DNA of 64,000 bases from positions 124,001-188,000 of the forward strand of contig NZ_RBXL01000001.1 of NCBI RefSeq assembly GCF_003634315.1. Direction: 5' to 3'. The notes under the pieces were generated by a model. That model did not search any database. It was not told where the DNA came from and saw nothing but the letters and a program-made list of their open reading frames with translations. Both the position numbers and the translations under genes were made by a program. Numbering within the stretch: the stretch's first letter is position 1; every line of letters begins with the position of its first letter. Below are positions 9,212 through 17,860 of this stretch, in pieces. This DNA comes from Thiocapsa rosea (GTDB taxonomy: Bacteria; Pseudomonadota; Gammaproteobacteria; Chromatiales; Chromatiaceae).

Positions 9212-10208
9212 ATCGTTTCCCCCAGACTAGTGATTCGTGATGAGGCAATAACAATTCGCCACTGACTCGAACTCAAGTTACTCGACTGGACACGTTTTGA
9301 TCCGATCGGCGGGCCAATCCATTTCAGTATAGACGAGATTTCACGCCAAGCTCCGCTTGACGATTCCCAGCGACCAGGCGTTCCCGGCGCACCGGATCTC
9401 ATCGGCTGGATGGGTGGACGATCGGTCGATCGTGCCAAGCACCGTCACGGTCCTGCGCACCCAAGGGCGGCTCCATGCCCGCGCCAGTGCCCTTTAATTC
9501 ATTGAAGCCTGATCATTGCGCCCTGCCGGTAGCGCCCGAAAAGCGTCGGACCGCCGCCGATCGAGCGAGCCAACCCGCACGACCCGCGCGGGCTTGACCG
9601 ACAACGGGTCGTGGTCTAGCCTTTTCCGTGAAGTATCCGAAGGGCCGATGTTGTGTTGACGGATTGCTCGCCCGATTCCGCGCGCCCGATTGCCGCATCC
9701 TGTCCATCTGTGGGGGGCTTGGATTACCAGGCGTGGCCCCGCAGGTTTCGACACCGCGCACCCAACTCCCCGCCTTGGGAACCTGATCGACGCATTGGCC
9801 CTCGAAGCATTGACCCTTCGGGCATCGTTGCTGGTCGATATTGCATCGAGCGATGCGGGCATATGGCTGATTGTTTCCTTGCAGCAGGCGAATATCAAAG
9901 GCATATCACAGGCATATCCCAGGCATATGAAGGGTCCGACCGATCGCTGCTCATCCTACCCGCCCGGGGCCATACGTTGTGACTGGCAAGACAGTGAAAA
10001 CGCCCATCCTCGGGGGCGATCGGCGCCCGAAAGCCGCTCGCGACGCCGGCGCGCGGCCAACGCTGATCATTCAGCGAGTACCTCGTGGTATTCCCGCCCC
10101 GATTACCTGTCCCCGGCCGACGTCCGAACCGACGACTAGGGTCCCGCTGCGTTGCGGCCCTGTCGCGACAGTGTCGGCAATGGGCCCTGCATCAACGCGG
10201 AGCAAACA
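9212..10208. other. Long gene-poor stretch
   Basis: About 1 kb between divergent genes. Overlapping open frames on both strands have Arg/Ser/Pro-rich nonsense composition and no domain. Near 9896-9930 the unit AGGCATAT occurs three times at 11 to 12 base spacing, a possible protein-binding site for the downstream UPF0182 gene. Nothing else is supported. Confidence 0.5.
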
Positions 10209-12965
10209 ATGAAAACCTGGAAGCGCCTGACCCTTGCGATGCTCATTCCGGTCGTCGTCTCGGCGATCCTGATTGCGGTGTACATCACGGATGACTTCAT
10301 CGCCAACCTTTGGTGGTTCCAGGCACTGGACTATGGGTTCTACTTCTGGTTGCGGCTGCTCTACCAGTCAGTGATGTTTCTGGTCGTCACCCTGTTCTTG
10401 TTTCTTGTCTTCTTTCTCAACTTTTGGGTCGGGTCAAGATACCTCGGCGCCGCGGTCCCCGCGGAAGCAGACGGAGAACCGCGCGCATCGGCTCCAACCC
10501 CCAGTTCGGCCGGCGGCTCATACGGGACATCCCGGCCGACGACTGCCGGTCCGGCGCGGACGACGCGATACCAGCGCATTTACGATCGCTTCCAGCGCCG
10601 TTCATTGCTGTTCTATCTGCCACTGACGCTGGGACTTGCGGTGCTCGTTGCACTTCCCGTCTACGGGCACTGGGAGACGGCAATACTGTACATTTTCTCC
10701 CGGGACAGCGGCATCACCGACCCTGCGTTCGGTCACGACATCAGCTACTACCTGTTCGCCCTGCCTTTCTATCTGCTGCTTTGGCGTGGCCTGCTGTTTG
10801 CCTCGATGGTCCTGTTGTTGGGCCTTGCACTGCTGTACTGGCTCGAACGATGGATCGTCAACGGGTCCGGACGGCCACTGCGGCGGGGCGCAAAGCTGCA
10901 TCTGAACCTCGCGGCAGGCGGCGTGGTGCTGATCGGTGCCTGGTATTTCATGCTCGACCGTCATCTGCTGCTCTACGCCGACCCACACCTCCCGGTCTTC
11001 TCTGGTCCGGGTTATGTCGAGATGAACTACATCCTGCCGCTGATCTGGACCGCGATGATCCTGGCCTTGACCTTGGGCGCTCTGTTCATCTGGCTCGTCA
11101 ACACCCGCAAAGGACTGCCGGCCCTCGCCATTGTCGCGGTCTTGTTTGCCGGAACACTGGCCCTGCGCTACTCGCCGGTGGTGCCGGGTCTGCTGCAAGA
11201 GTACGTTGTCAAGCCTGACGAGCTCTCGCTTCAATCGCCCTTTATCGACCACAACATCCGGGCGACGCTGGCCGCCTATGATCTGAACGAGGTCGAAACC
11301 CGCCAATACCCGATCCAGGATATTCCCTGGGATACGACATCGCCCGAATTCCAGGAAACGATTGTCAACATCCCGATTTGGGATGAGTTCCGCCTGCACA
11401 GGGTCTTCCAGGAACTCCAAGAGATTCGCAGTTACTACACCTTAAACAGCATTGATGTCGACCGCTACACCGTCGATGGCGTCTATCAGCAGGTTGCGGT
11501 ATCGCCGCGCGAGATCGATCTCGACAATCTGCCGGAGGGCTCCCGCAACTGGGTCAACGAATGGATGAAGTACACACACGGCTATGGCGCCGTGATGGCA
11601 CCGACGGCGCAACGGGCGGCGGGCGCCATCCGCTGGCTCATGCAGGGGATCCCGCCGCAGTCGGCATTCGGTCTAACCATCGAGCAGCCCGGTATCTATT
11701 TTGGCGCCAGCAACTATTCGCCGGTGATCGCGCCGAATAACAGCCGGGAGATCGACTATGCCGGCGACGATGAGATCGTCCTGTCGGATTACAACGGCAC
11801 CGGTGGTGTGAAGATCTCGAACTGGTTTCGCCGGATCGTCTTTTCGCTTTATTTCGGCGAGATCAACATCTTCCTTACCAATCAGATTAACCAGGACAGC
11901 CGCATCCTGTTTCGCCGCAATATCGTCGAACGCGTCTCGACATTGACACCATTCCTGTTATTGGACCCCGATCCCTACGCCGTGGTCACGCCGGAACGGA
12001 TCTATTGGATTCAGGATACCTATACCCTGTCCCGATGGTATCCCTACTCCTACACGGCCACTGCCGATTTCGCAGGCGTCCCACACACCTTCAACACGAT
12101 CCGCAACTCTGCAAAAGTGGTGATCGATGCCTATGATGGCAGCGTCAGCTACTATGTGTCCGAACCCGATGACCCGATCATCAGGGCCTATGCGCGAGCG
12201 TATCCCGGCGTGTTCAAACCGTTCTCAGAGATGCCGGACCAGTTGCAGCAACACGTGCGTTATCCGAAGCGCCTGTTCGACATCCAGTTGGGAATCTATG
12301 GACGCTATCAGCAGCGCGATCCCCGCACGTTTTTCAAACAGGAAGATCTGTGGGTCTATCCGGAGGTGCAATGGGAGAATGAGGTTCGTGTCATCAAGCC
12401 CTATTACGTGACGCTGAACCTGTTGGATCCTGAGCGGTTAGAGTTCAGCCTGCTCGCGCCGATGAACCCGAAGGGCAAGAACAACATGCGCGCCCTCGTG
12501 GTCGCCGGCAACGACGGCGAGAATTATGGTCGGATCGTCGCCTACAGCTTCCCACGGGGAACCTTGGTCTACGGCCCGGCCCAGGGAGACGCTTTCGTGA
12601 AACAGGACCCCCGGATCACACAAGAGTTCGCGCTCTGGAATCGACAGGGCGCTCAGGCGGAACGAGGCAGTTTGGTCGTGATGCCGGTCAATGGTGTCAT
12701 CGCCTCTGTACAGGGCGTGTTTCTAAAGGCCCAAACCGGCGCCAGCTTTCCGGAGTTGGTCCGTTTCATTGCGATCGTCGGCGAGCGGGTGGCGATGGCG
12801 GCAACAATTGAAGCAGCATTCAGCGCCGTCAACAAGACCGCTGGGGCCAGGGACGCTGCACCGGCACCGGGTGGGGGTGCGGTTTCGTTCCCGGACAGCG
12901 TAGAGATCGAGATCAGTCCCGACGTCGCGCCGGAAGCGAACGCCGAAAGCACTGACGACGAGTGA
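10209..12965 (+). CDS. UPF0182 family large membrane protein
   Basis: 918 residues from the ATG at 10209, with CGGAGC 5 bases upstream; the open frame extends to 10152 but that part lacks a ribosome site. The N-terminal third holds about seven hydrophobic helices (for example MLIPVVVSAILIAVYI, LYQSVMFLVVTLFLFLVFFL, LLLWRGLLFASMVLLLGLALL). A large soluble domain follows, with strings typical of UPF0182/COG1615 such as IYFGASNYSPVIAPN, RIYWIQDTYTLSRWYPYS and FSEMPDQLQQHVRYP. The tail is Ala/Pro/Glu-rich and probably disordered. Members occur mainly in actinobacteria, cyanobacteria and some proteobacteria. Function is unknown; the large domain is probably extracytoplasmic. Confidence 0.88.
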   Translation: MKTWKRLTLAMLIPVVVSAILIAVYITDDFIANLWWFQALDYGFYFWLRLLYQSVMFLVVTLFLFLVFFLNFWVGSRYLGAAVPAEADGEPRASAPTPSSAGGSYGTSRPTTAGPARTTRYQRIYDRFQRRSLLFYLPLTLGLAVLVALPVYGHWETAILYIFSRDSGITDPAFGHDISYYLFALPFYLLLWRGLLFASMVLLLGLALLYWLERWIVNGSGRPLRRGAKLHLNLAAGGVVLIGAWYFMLDRHLLLYADPHLPVFSGPGYVEMNYILPLIWTAMILALTLGALFIWLVNTRKGLPALAIVAVLFAGTLALRYSPVVPGLLQEYVVKPDELSLQSPFIDHNIRATLAAYDLNEVETRQYPIQDIPWDTTSPEFQETIVNIPIWDEFRLHRVFQELQEIRSYYTLNSIDVDRYTVDGVYQQVAVSPREIDLDNLPEGSRNWVNEWMKYTHGYGAVMAPTAQRAAGAIRWLMQGIPPQSAFGLTIEQPGIYFGASNYSPVIAPNNSREIDYAGDDEIVLSDYNGTGGVKISNWFRRIVFSLYFGEINIFLTNQINQDSRILFRRNIVERVSTLTPFLLLDPDPYAVVTPERIYWIQDTYTLSRWYPYSYTATADFAGVPHTFNTIRNSAKVVIDAYDGSVSYYVSEPDDPIIRAYARAYPGVFKPFSEMPDQLQQHVRYPKRLFDIQLGIYGRYQQRDPRTFFKQEDLWVYPEVQWENEVRVIKPYYVTLNLLDPERLEFSLLAPMNPKGKNNMRALVVAGNDGENYGRIVAYSFPRGTLVYGPAQGDAFVKQDPRITQEFALWNRQGAQAERGSLVVMPVNGVIASVQGVFLKAQTGASFPELVRFIAIVGERVAMAATIEAAFSAVNKTAGARDAAPAPGGGAVSFPDSVEIEISPDVAPEANAESTDDE

Positions 12966-13818
12966 CGATCGATGAAAGCGGAGTAAGGCCAAATACAGGA
13001 ACTGACGTCTGACTGACACGCGCGCGATCCTCTCGGCCTTCGGTCGGACGGAAGCGCAAGCGCTCGCGGAGCACCGTTCCTTCGAGGCCGCCGGCAAGGC
13101 GGCTAGCCCCCGTGGGAGTGCTTCAAGCAGCAGGTCTTTTCGACTCGGACGCCTTTGCGGAGGCCATGCACCGCGCACCGCAAGATCCAGCAGAACCAGG
13201 GTCTGCGCAAGGTGCACCTCGAAGCCGGCCACGCCCGGCGATGTGACGGCCGGTCAGACCGTTGGGGTCCAAGCGATGGATCCGGGTTGGCCGAATCGCG
13301 TCATTCCCGGTAAACTTGCATGGTTTATCCAATCTTCCAGCAAGCGCCCGAAAGGTCGTGCCTTTCGGGCGAAACGGCAAGCCGGTGGCGTCGCCCGCGC
13401 GACTAGGCCGGTACTGCCCCCGCACTCGCGTGCGTTCTTCCTCACAGCCACGAGCCCGGAGACCGGCCTGCAGGATGCCTGATCCACCCTCAGCGGGCAG
13501 ACCGGCGGCGGAGCGGAAACATCACATGTGTGTAGCGTTTCTCCGGGGTGGACTTGGTGCTTCTGAACAAAGGGGAGCTGGTCGACCCCGATGCGCTGCG
13601 GTCGGTTGAGGCGCTGGTGCGCTGGGAGATTCCGCCCCGGGCCGAGGTGGTGGCCGAGGCCCCACGGACGCCTGGATCTTTCCGTGCTGCCGAGCCCGGG
13701 ATTCGCGTCGGAGAACCCCGCCCTGTCTTCACGGCCGGGACGCGGCTCAGCGCTCGAAGCCGGGATGGATCGCCTTACGGCGGCCCCTGTTCACCCCCAA
13801 CCCAACAAGGTCGTTTCC
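12966..13818. other. Degraded intergenic region
   Basis: 850 bases without an intact gene. It contains a recognisable CobW GTPase remnant at 13545-13760. The 12966-13500 part has no frame I can relate to a protein family. The composition looks like decayed coding DNA. Confidence 0.5.
13545..13760 (+). pseudogene. Frameshifted remnant of a CobW-family (G3E) GTPase
   Basis: One frame from 13548 reads VDLVLLNKGELVDPDALRSV and continues EALVRWEIPPRAEVVAEA. This is the G4 (NKxD-like, here NKGE) region of CobW/YjiA metal-chaperone GTPases with the following NPxA-type strand. After about 13664 the similarity continues one frame over (HGRLDLSVLPSPG, compare the hGrldL motif of the family). No intact N-terminal Walker A region is found upstream. 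It is a dead fragment, deduced by eye from motifs. Confidence 0.55.
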
Positions 13819-14382
13819 ATGGTTAAAAAAGTAGTGCTGTTCGTCTTTGTCTCGTTGTTCGTTTTCAGTGGCGCTTATGCAATGAATCTCTCCTCGTCGG
13901 ACATGGAGCGATTCATCACGACGACTGAAGCGCTTGCGCCATATTTCGACGAGCTCGATGACGACCGAGATGATGATGATGATGATGATGATGAAGAAGA
14001 AGACGATATAGGCATCTTGGACGTCGAGAGCACAAAGCAGTTGATATTGGAAGACATGTCCGGGAAACCCGAGGTGCGGAATATCGTCGGGAGCAACGGA
14101 TACGCTTCAATGGAAGACTATGCGGAACAATACGCGCACATCATTCGTGCATACATAGCCTCTTCCGCCAGAGGGCAAATCGGCGAACTTGAAAGTTCAA
14201 TGGCCTCCATGAGCCCGGAACAACGGCAATCATTCCAAGGCTCCCCGGTGTTTCAGATGGTCTCGGAGATGAAAATTCAGCTTGCATCCGTGCCTGAGTC
14301 GCATATTCAAGCCATAACCCCTTACATGCCCCAATTGCAAGAGGTGTTTGGGCATGACGACGATGAGGATGATTTTCTCTAG
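13819..14382 (+). CDS. Exported Asp-rich acidic protein, function unknown
   Basis: 187 residues from the ATG at 13819; the frame runs open further upstream through the CobW remnant but without coding character. MVKKVVLFVFVSLFVFSGAYA is a textbook signal peptide with an AYA cleavage site. The mature protein has an acidic tract at about 45-66 with long Asp and Glu runs, encoded by a GAT microsatellite at 13970-14005, and an acidic C-terminus HDDDEDDFL. The middle is helical. Acidic runs suggest Ca2+ or other cation binding, but this is inference. The DNA is visibly less GC-rich than the neighbourhood. Followed 73 bases later by an OmpA-family gene, probably co-transcribed. Confidence 0.75.
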   Translation: MVKKVVLFVFVSLFVFSGAYAMNLSSSDMERFITTTEALAPYFDELDDDRDDDDDDDDEEEDDIGILDVESTKQLILEDMSGKPEVRNIVGSNGYASMEDYAEQYAHIIRAYIASSARGQIGELESSMASMSPEQRQSFQGSPVFQMVSEMKIQLASVPESHIQAITPYMPQLQEVFGHDDDEDDFL

Positions 14383-14455
14383 ACTTCAGCATGAAACCCG
14401 TGAGCCGATACCCGTGCCACTTGACGTGTATCGCTTGTCATAGAAAGGAAACAGC

Positions 14456-15475
14456 ATGCAACATATTCTTCTGAAGCGCTTCATCAGCGTGGCCGCGTTC
14501 ATCCTGATATCAGCCGCGGCTTATGGTCAGACCGAGTTTACACGTGGATCCACTATCATTTTCGAGGACAGTCTAAAGCACGAAAGGGTCGGAGAGTTCC
14601 CTTCAAAGTGGCGACTGGTCAAAGGAAGCGCGGAAGTCGCCAGACACGACGGGGAAAACGCGCTTTCATTCCTGATTACCCAGACGCAAGTCGCGCCGCT
14701 CATGGAGGAAAACAACTCCTTACCCCAGGCGTTCACGATTGAGTTCGATTATTTGATGAACGAGCTCAGGCAGCATGCTTACGAAATTACTTTCTTCAAC
14801 GACACAGGCAGAAGATCCGGTTCGCTGAGATTTACCGGGGAACGCTTCATACTGGTTTCATCGCGCGGCGGCGCCGTCTCTGAAGGCAAAACCACCGAGA
14901 CCAGAGCCGGATTTCAGCCGGGATGGAGACGACTGGCCCTCTCGTTCAATCAACATGAAATGCGGGTTTTTTCCAATGGTGTCCGTATTTTGAACGTGCC
15001 TCGTTTCGAAGAGGAACTGCGAAGTTTTCAGATCCAGGGAGGGCGTCCCAATAACGCCAGACCCAATTCAGATACATTCATCACAAACGTGGTTGTCGCC
15101 GAAGGCGGCATGCCGCTTTATGAAACAGTCATGTCGGAAGGACGTTTTTCAACCACCGACATCCAGTTCGACGTCAACAAGGCCGACATCAAACCGGAAT
15201 CCGCGGGGATCATCGACCAAGTCGTTCAGCTTATGCGGGATCACCAAGACCTCCGTTTCTCGGTGGAAGGCCATACGGACTCAGACGGAGACGGCGAACT
15301 CAACCAGCGTCTTTCTCAGCAGCGAGCTGAAAGCGTCGTCCGTGCGCTGATCGAGAAGGGAATCGGTCCCGATCGCCTGACGTCAAAAGGATGGGGCGCT
15401 TCCAAACCCGTCGCCGACAACACGACCGAGAACGGAAAAGCCGAAAACAGGCGCGTTGAGTTCATTCGACTCTAA
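14456..15475 (+). CDS. OmpA-family outer-membrane/peptidoglycan-binding protein with N-terminal jelly-roll-like domain
   Basis: 339 residues with a signal peptide (MQHILLKRFISVAAFILISA, cleavage after AYG). Residues about 25-220 form a beta-rich domain with FEDSLKHERVGEFPSKW, TIEFDYLMNE, and WRRLALSFNQHEMRVFSNGVRI, reminiscent of laminin-G/concanavalin-like sandwiches. Residues about 230-339 are an OmpA C-terminal domain: IQFDVNKADIKPES, FSVEGHTDSDGDGELNQRLSQQRAESV and ENRRVEFIRL, which binds peptidoglycan. A good ribosome site (AAAGGAAAC) precedes the ATG. Likely anchors a periplasmic or surface sandwich domain to the wall. The TAA stop is the first part of a dispersed repeat. Confidence 0.9.
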   Translation: MQHILLKRFISVAAFILISAAAYGQTEFTRGSTIIFEDSLKHERVGEFPSKWRLVKGSAEVARHDGENALSFLITQTQVAPLMEENNSLPQAFTIEFDYLMNELRQHAYEITFFNDTGRRSGSLRFTGERFILVSSRGGAVSEGKTTETRAGFQPGWRRLALSFNQHEMRVFSNGVRILNVPRFEEELRSFQIQGGRPNNARPNSDTFITNVVVAEGGMPLYETVMSEGRFSTTDIQFDVNKADIKPESAGIIDQVVQLMRDHQDLRFSVEGHTDSDGDGELNQRLSQQRAESVVRALIEKGIGPDRLTSKGWGASKPVADNTTENGKAENRRVEFIRL

Positions 15476-15560
15476 ACCGCAGCCAGAGCGGTATACTTGG
15501 TTTATCGGATTGGCTTGGCCGCCCCGGCTCCGATAATCGCCGGAGCTGACGGCGAACCAT
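15473..15560. repeat. TAAACCGC-type dispersed repeat, copy starting at a stop codon
   Basis: Begins TAAACCGCAGCC at the OmpA gene stop. It continues with GGCTTGGCCGCCCCGGCTCC and a GC-rich inverted arm, closely matching the copy at 54993-55086. Could act as a 3'-end hairpin. Confidence 0.65.
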
Positions 15561-15645
15561 GTCTCGGACGACGTGCAATGCATGTCCGCCCGCTCGGATC
15601 CGGCCACATGGCACAGGCGTTTCCGATCATCGGGCGGACCAAGGG

Positions 15646-16242
15646 TCAGAGGAGTGCGCGCAGGGCGCTTCGCAGCAGCGGCAGCAACGCCGCTTTGTCG
15701 AGATCGGGATGACTGATGGCGCGACCCGACAGCCCGTCGAAGAGGGCCATGATCACCTCGATCGAGGCGTCGGCGTCGCCGACGTCCATCCCGCGGGCGT
15801 GCCGGGCGGCGCGATATAGGGCGCAGAGGCGCTCGCGCTTGGCGGCGTCGGCGGCGCGGACGATCTCGGCCACCGCCGGATTGCGGGCGGCCTCGGCGAG
15901 CATCTCCATCTCCAGTGCTGCGGTGTCCAGGTCTGTCTTCTCGTTCAGGCCCACCTCGACGCGGTCGATCATCGCCTGAAAGAGGTCCTCTTCGCTCTCG
16001 AACTGAAGGACGATCTCAAGCGAGCGTTCCAGCTTGCGCTGCACCAAGGCGCCGATGATCGTCTCCTTGCTCTCGAAGAAGTGATAGATGTGGCCCGGAC
16101 TCATCCCGGCCGCCTTCGAGATCTTCGCGATGCTGGTCCCGTGAAATCCCTCGCGCACGAAACAGGTGGCCGCCGCATCGAGGATCTGTTGGCGCCTCGC
16201 CTGACCGCGGCTGGGTTCCTGATCTTGATCCGGTCCATGCAT
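15646..16242 (-). CDS. TetR/AcrR-family transcriptional repressor of the adjacent efflux pump
   Basis: 198 residues from the ATG at 16242, which follows GGAGGAAC; the frame is open further but lacks a ribosome site. The N-terminal helix-turn-helix region RRQQILDAAATCFVREG, then TSIAKISKAAGMSPGHIYHFF, is a standard TetR DNA-binding domain. The rest is a helical ligand-binding domain of typical length. Transcribed divergently from the RND efflux genes. A 22-base palindrome lies in the shared gap, so it most likely represses the pump (and perhaps itself) and is released by a pump substrate. Confidence 0.9.
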   Translation of the reverse strand: MHGPDQDQEPSRGQARRQQILDAAATCFVREGFHGTSIAKISKAAGMSPGHIYHFFESKETIIGALVQRKLERSLEIVLQFESEEDLFQAMIDRVEVGLNEKTDLDTAALEMEMLAEAARNPAVAEIVRAADAAKRERLCALYRAARHARGMDVGDADASIEVIMALFDGLSGRAISHPDLDKAALLPLLRSALRALL

Positions 16243-16334
16243 TCTTGTTCCTCCGTTGATTGTTCGCGCCGTTGCGCGGGCGCTCTTCGATGACAGCGCC
16301 GCAACGGCACGAGCCGCGCACACCACCTGACACC

Positions 16335-16363
16335 TTGACCTCGTCGACTTGCGGGTCTAAAGT
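16335..16363 (+). promoter_or_regulatory. Sigma70-type promoter of the efflux operon
   Basis: TTGACC at 16335-16340 and TAAAGT at 16358-16363, separated by exactly 17 bases, about 90 bases before the membrane fusion protein start. The predicted start of transcription near 16370 falls right at the operator palindrome. Confidence 0.6.
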
Positions 16364-16374
16364 TCCGACAAGAA

Positions 16375-16396
16375 CTAGAATGAACGTTCACTCTAG
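16375..16396. promoter_or_regulatory. Palindromic operator for the TetR regulator
   Basis: A 22-base palindrome (core AGAATGAACGTTCACTCT) with 10 of 11 base pairs matching. It lies just downstream of the -10 box, between the divergent repressor and pump genes. Size and TGAACGTTCA core are typical for TetR-family dimers. Confidence 0.72.
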
Positions 16397-16455
16397 AAGA
16401 GTCAACGGTCGACACCTCAAACAGTCGACTCTGGCACCGCACTTCGAGGTATCTC

Positions 16456-17634
16456 ATGGGATCCGCCCGCCTTCAGATCGGCATCGCTCTGGCCTTGCCG
16501 ATCGGTATCGCCTTGCTCCTCGCCGGCTGCAATCAAACCCCCGGCAGCGCGGTCGCGGCCGCAGCACCCCCGCCCCCCGAGGTCGGCACGTTCACGATCG
16601 TCGCCCGCCCGACCACGCTGACGACCGAGCTTCCCGGCCGCACCGTACCCTATCGGATCGCGGAGGTGCGACCGCGCGTCAGCGGCCTCATCCAGGATCG
16701 ACTCTTTACCGAAGGCGGCGAAATCAGCGCGGGCCAAGTGCTCTATCAGATCGACCCGGCCGTCTACCAGGCGGCTTACGACAGCGCCGAGGCCGCGCTG
16801 GCACGCTCGCAGGCCACCTTGGATCGGGCGCGGCTGAAGGCCGATCGCTATGCGCGTCTCGCCAACTCCAAGGCGGTGAGCCAGGAGGACAACGACGACA
16901 CCCAGGCGGCGCTCAAGGAGGCTGCGGCCAGTGTCGCCGTCGATCAGGCCGCCTTGGAGCGTGCGCGAATCGACCTCGCCTATAGTCGGGTCGAGTCGCC
17001 GATCGCCGGACGGATCGGCCGCTCGACCGTCACCCAAGGTGCCTTGGTGACGGCCAACCAGTCCGAGGAGTTGGCGACCGTGCAGCAGATCGATCCCATT
17101 TACGTCGACCTCACCCAGTCGAGCACCCAGTTGCTCAAGTTGCGCCGCGCCCTGGCCGATGGCCGTCTTCAGAGCCCCAACGGAGAGCAGGCGAAGGTGA
17201 CACTCATCCTGGAGGACGGCAGGATCCATCCGCATGCGGGACGCCTGGAATCCTCCGAGGTCACGGTCGATCAGGGAACAGGCACGGTCACGTTGCGTGC
17301 CACCATCCCGAACCCCGAGCAAGAGCTTCTGCCGGGGATGTTCGTCCGCGCTCGGGTGGAGGAAGGCATCCGCCCGGACGCCATCCTGGTTCCGCAGCAA
17401 GGTGTCCAACACGATCGCCGCGGCAACCCGATCGCCTTGGTCGTGAACGACGAGGGCACGGTGGAGGAGCGCAAGATCGAGACAACGCGCACCATCGGCG
17501 ACCAATGGCTGATCGACGCCGGGCTCGAGCCGGGTGATCGCGTCATCGTCGAGGGCAGCCAGAAGGCCCGGCCGGGAACGCAGGTCCGGGTGATGGACAT
17601 GAGCGATCAGCCGGGCTTTGCGGCGGTGAGGTGA
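16456..17634 (+). CDS. RND efflux periplasmic adaptor (membrane fusion) lipoprotein, AcrA/MexA type
   Basis: 392 residues. The N-terminus ends in a lipobox (LLAG followed by Cys25), so it is a lipoprotein. Motifs ELPGRTVPYRIAEVRPRVSG, YQIDPAVYQAAYDSAEAAL (start of the alpha-hairpin) and VESPIAGRIGRS (return lipoyl strand) define the AcrA/MexA family. It links the inner-membrane RND pump to an outer-membrane channel. No TolC-like gene is adjacent, so an outer-membrane factor from elsewhere is used. Co-transcribed with the pump gene despite the 226-base repeat-containing gap. Confidence 0.93.
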   Translation: MGSARLQIGIALALPIGIALLLAGCNQTPGSAVAAAAPPPPEVGTFTIVARPTTLTTELPGRTVPYRIAEVRPRVSGLIQDRLFTEGGEISAGQVLYQIDPAVYQAAYDSAEAALARSQATLDRARLKADRYARLANSKAVSQEDNDDTQAALKEAAASVAVDQAALERARIDLAYSRVESPIAGRIGRSTVTQGALVTANQSEELATVQQIDPIYVDLTQSSTQLLKLRRALADGRLQSPNGEQAKVTLILEDGRIHPHAGRLESSEVTVDQGTGTVTLRATIPNPEQELLPGMFVRARVEEGIRPDAILVPQQGVQHDRRGNPIALVVNDEGTVEERKIETTRTIGDQWLIDAGLEPGDRVIVEGSQKARPGTQVRVMDMSDQPGFAAVR

Positions 17635-17637
17635 GCC

Positions 17638-17807
17638 GCCAGCTGTCAGCTGTCAGCTGTCAGCTGTCAGCTGTCAGCTACGAGATACCGGCGGGTTTCC
17701 GAAAGCAAATGGCTCTGGGCCAACGGCTGATAGCTGATGGCTAAGAGCTGAGAGCTGAGAGCTGAGAGCTGATGGCTAAGAGCTGAGAGCTGAGAGCTGA
17801 GAGCTGG
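17638..17807. repeat. Heptanucleotide tandem repeats AGCTGTC and AGCTGAG/AGCTGAT
   Basis: Five AGCTGTC units at 17641-17679, a short spacer, then about ten variable units of AGCTGAG, AGCTGAT and GGCTAAG at 17726-17807. They lie between the two efflux genes. All units share AGCT followed by three variable bases, as in the arrays at 26622 and 26951. Confidence 0.92.
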
Positions 17808-17860
17808 TCACGCCATTCACCCCTCGCGCCGCACACTCCCGAACCAAGGACCCCAACCCC

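Noticed and set aside
9494-10139. Overlapping 136- and 149-codon frames upstream of the UPF0182 gene
   Set aside because: Arg/Pro/Ser-rich, mutually overlapping on both strands, no ribosome sites or recognisable domains.
13123-13425. Short minus-strand frames near 13.2 kb as a gene
   Set aside because: No motif, competing frames on both strands; more likely decayed DNA beside the CobW remnant.
17641-17807. Possible CRISPR array
   Set aside because: Units are 7 bases with no spacers of 30-40 bases and no cas genes nearby; it is a simple heptamer array.
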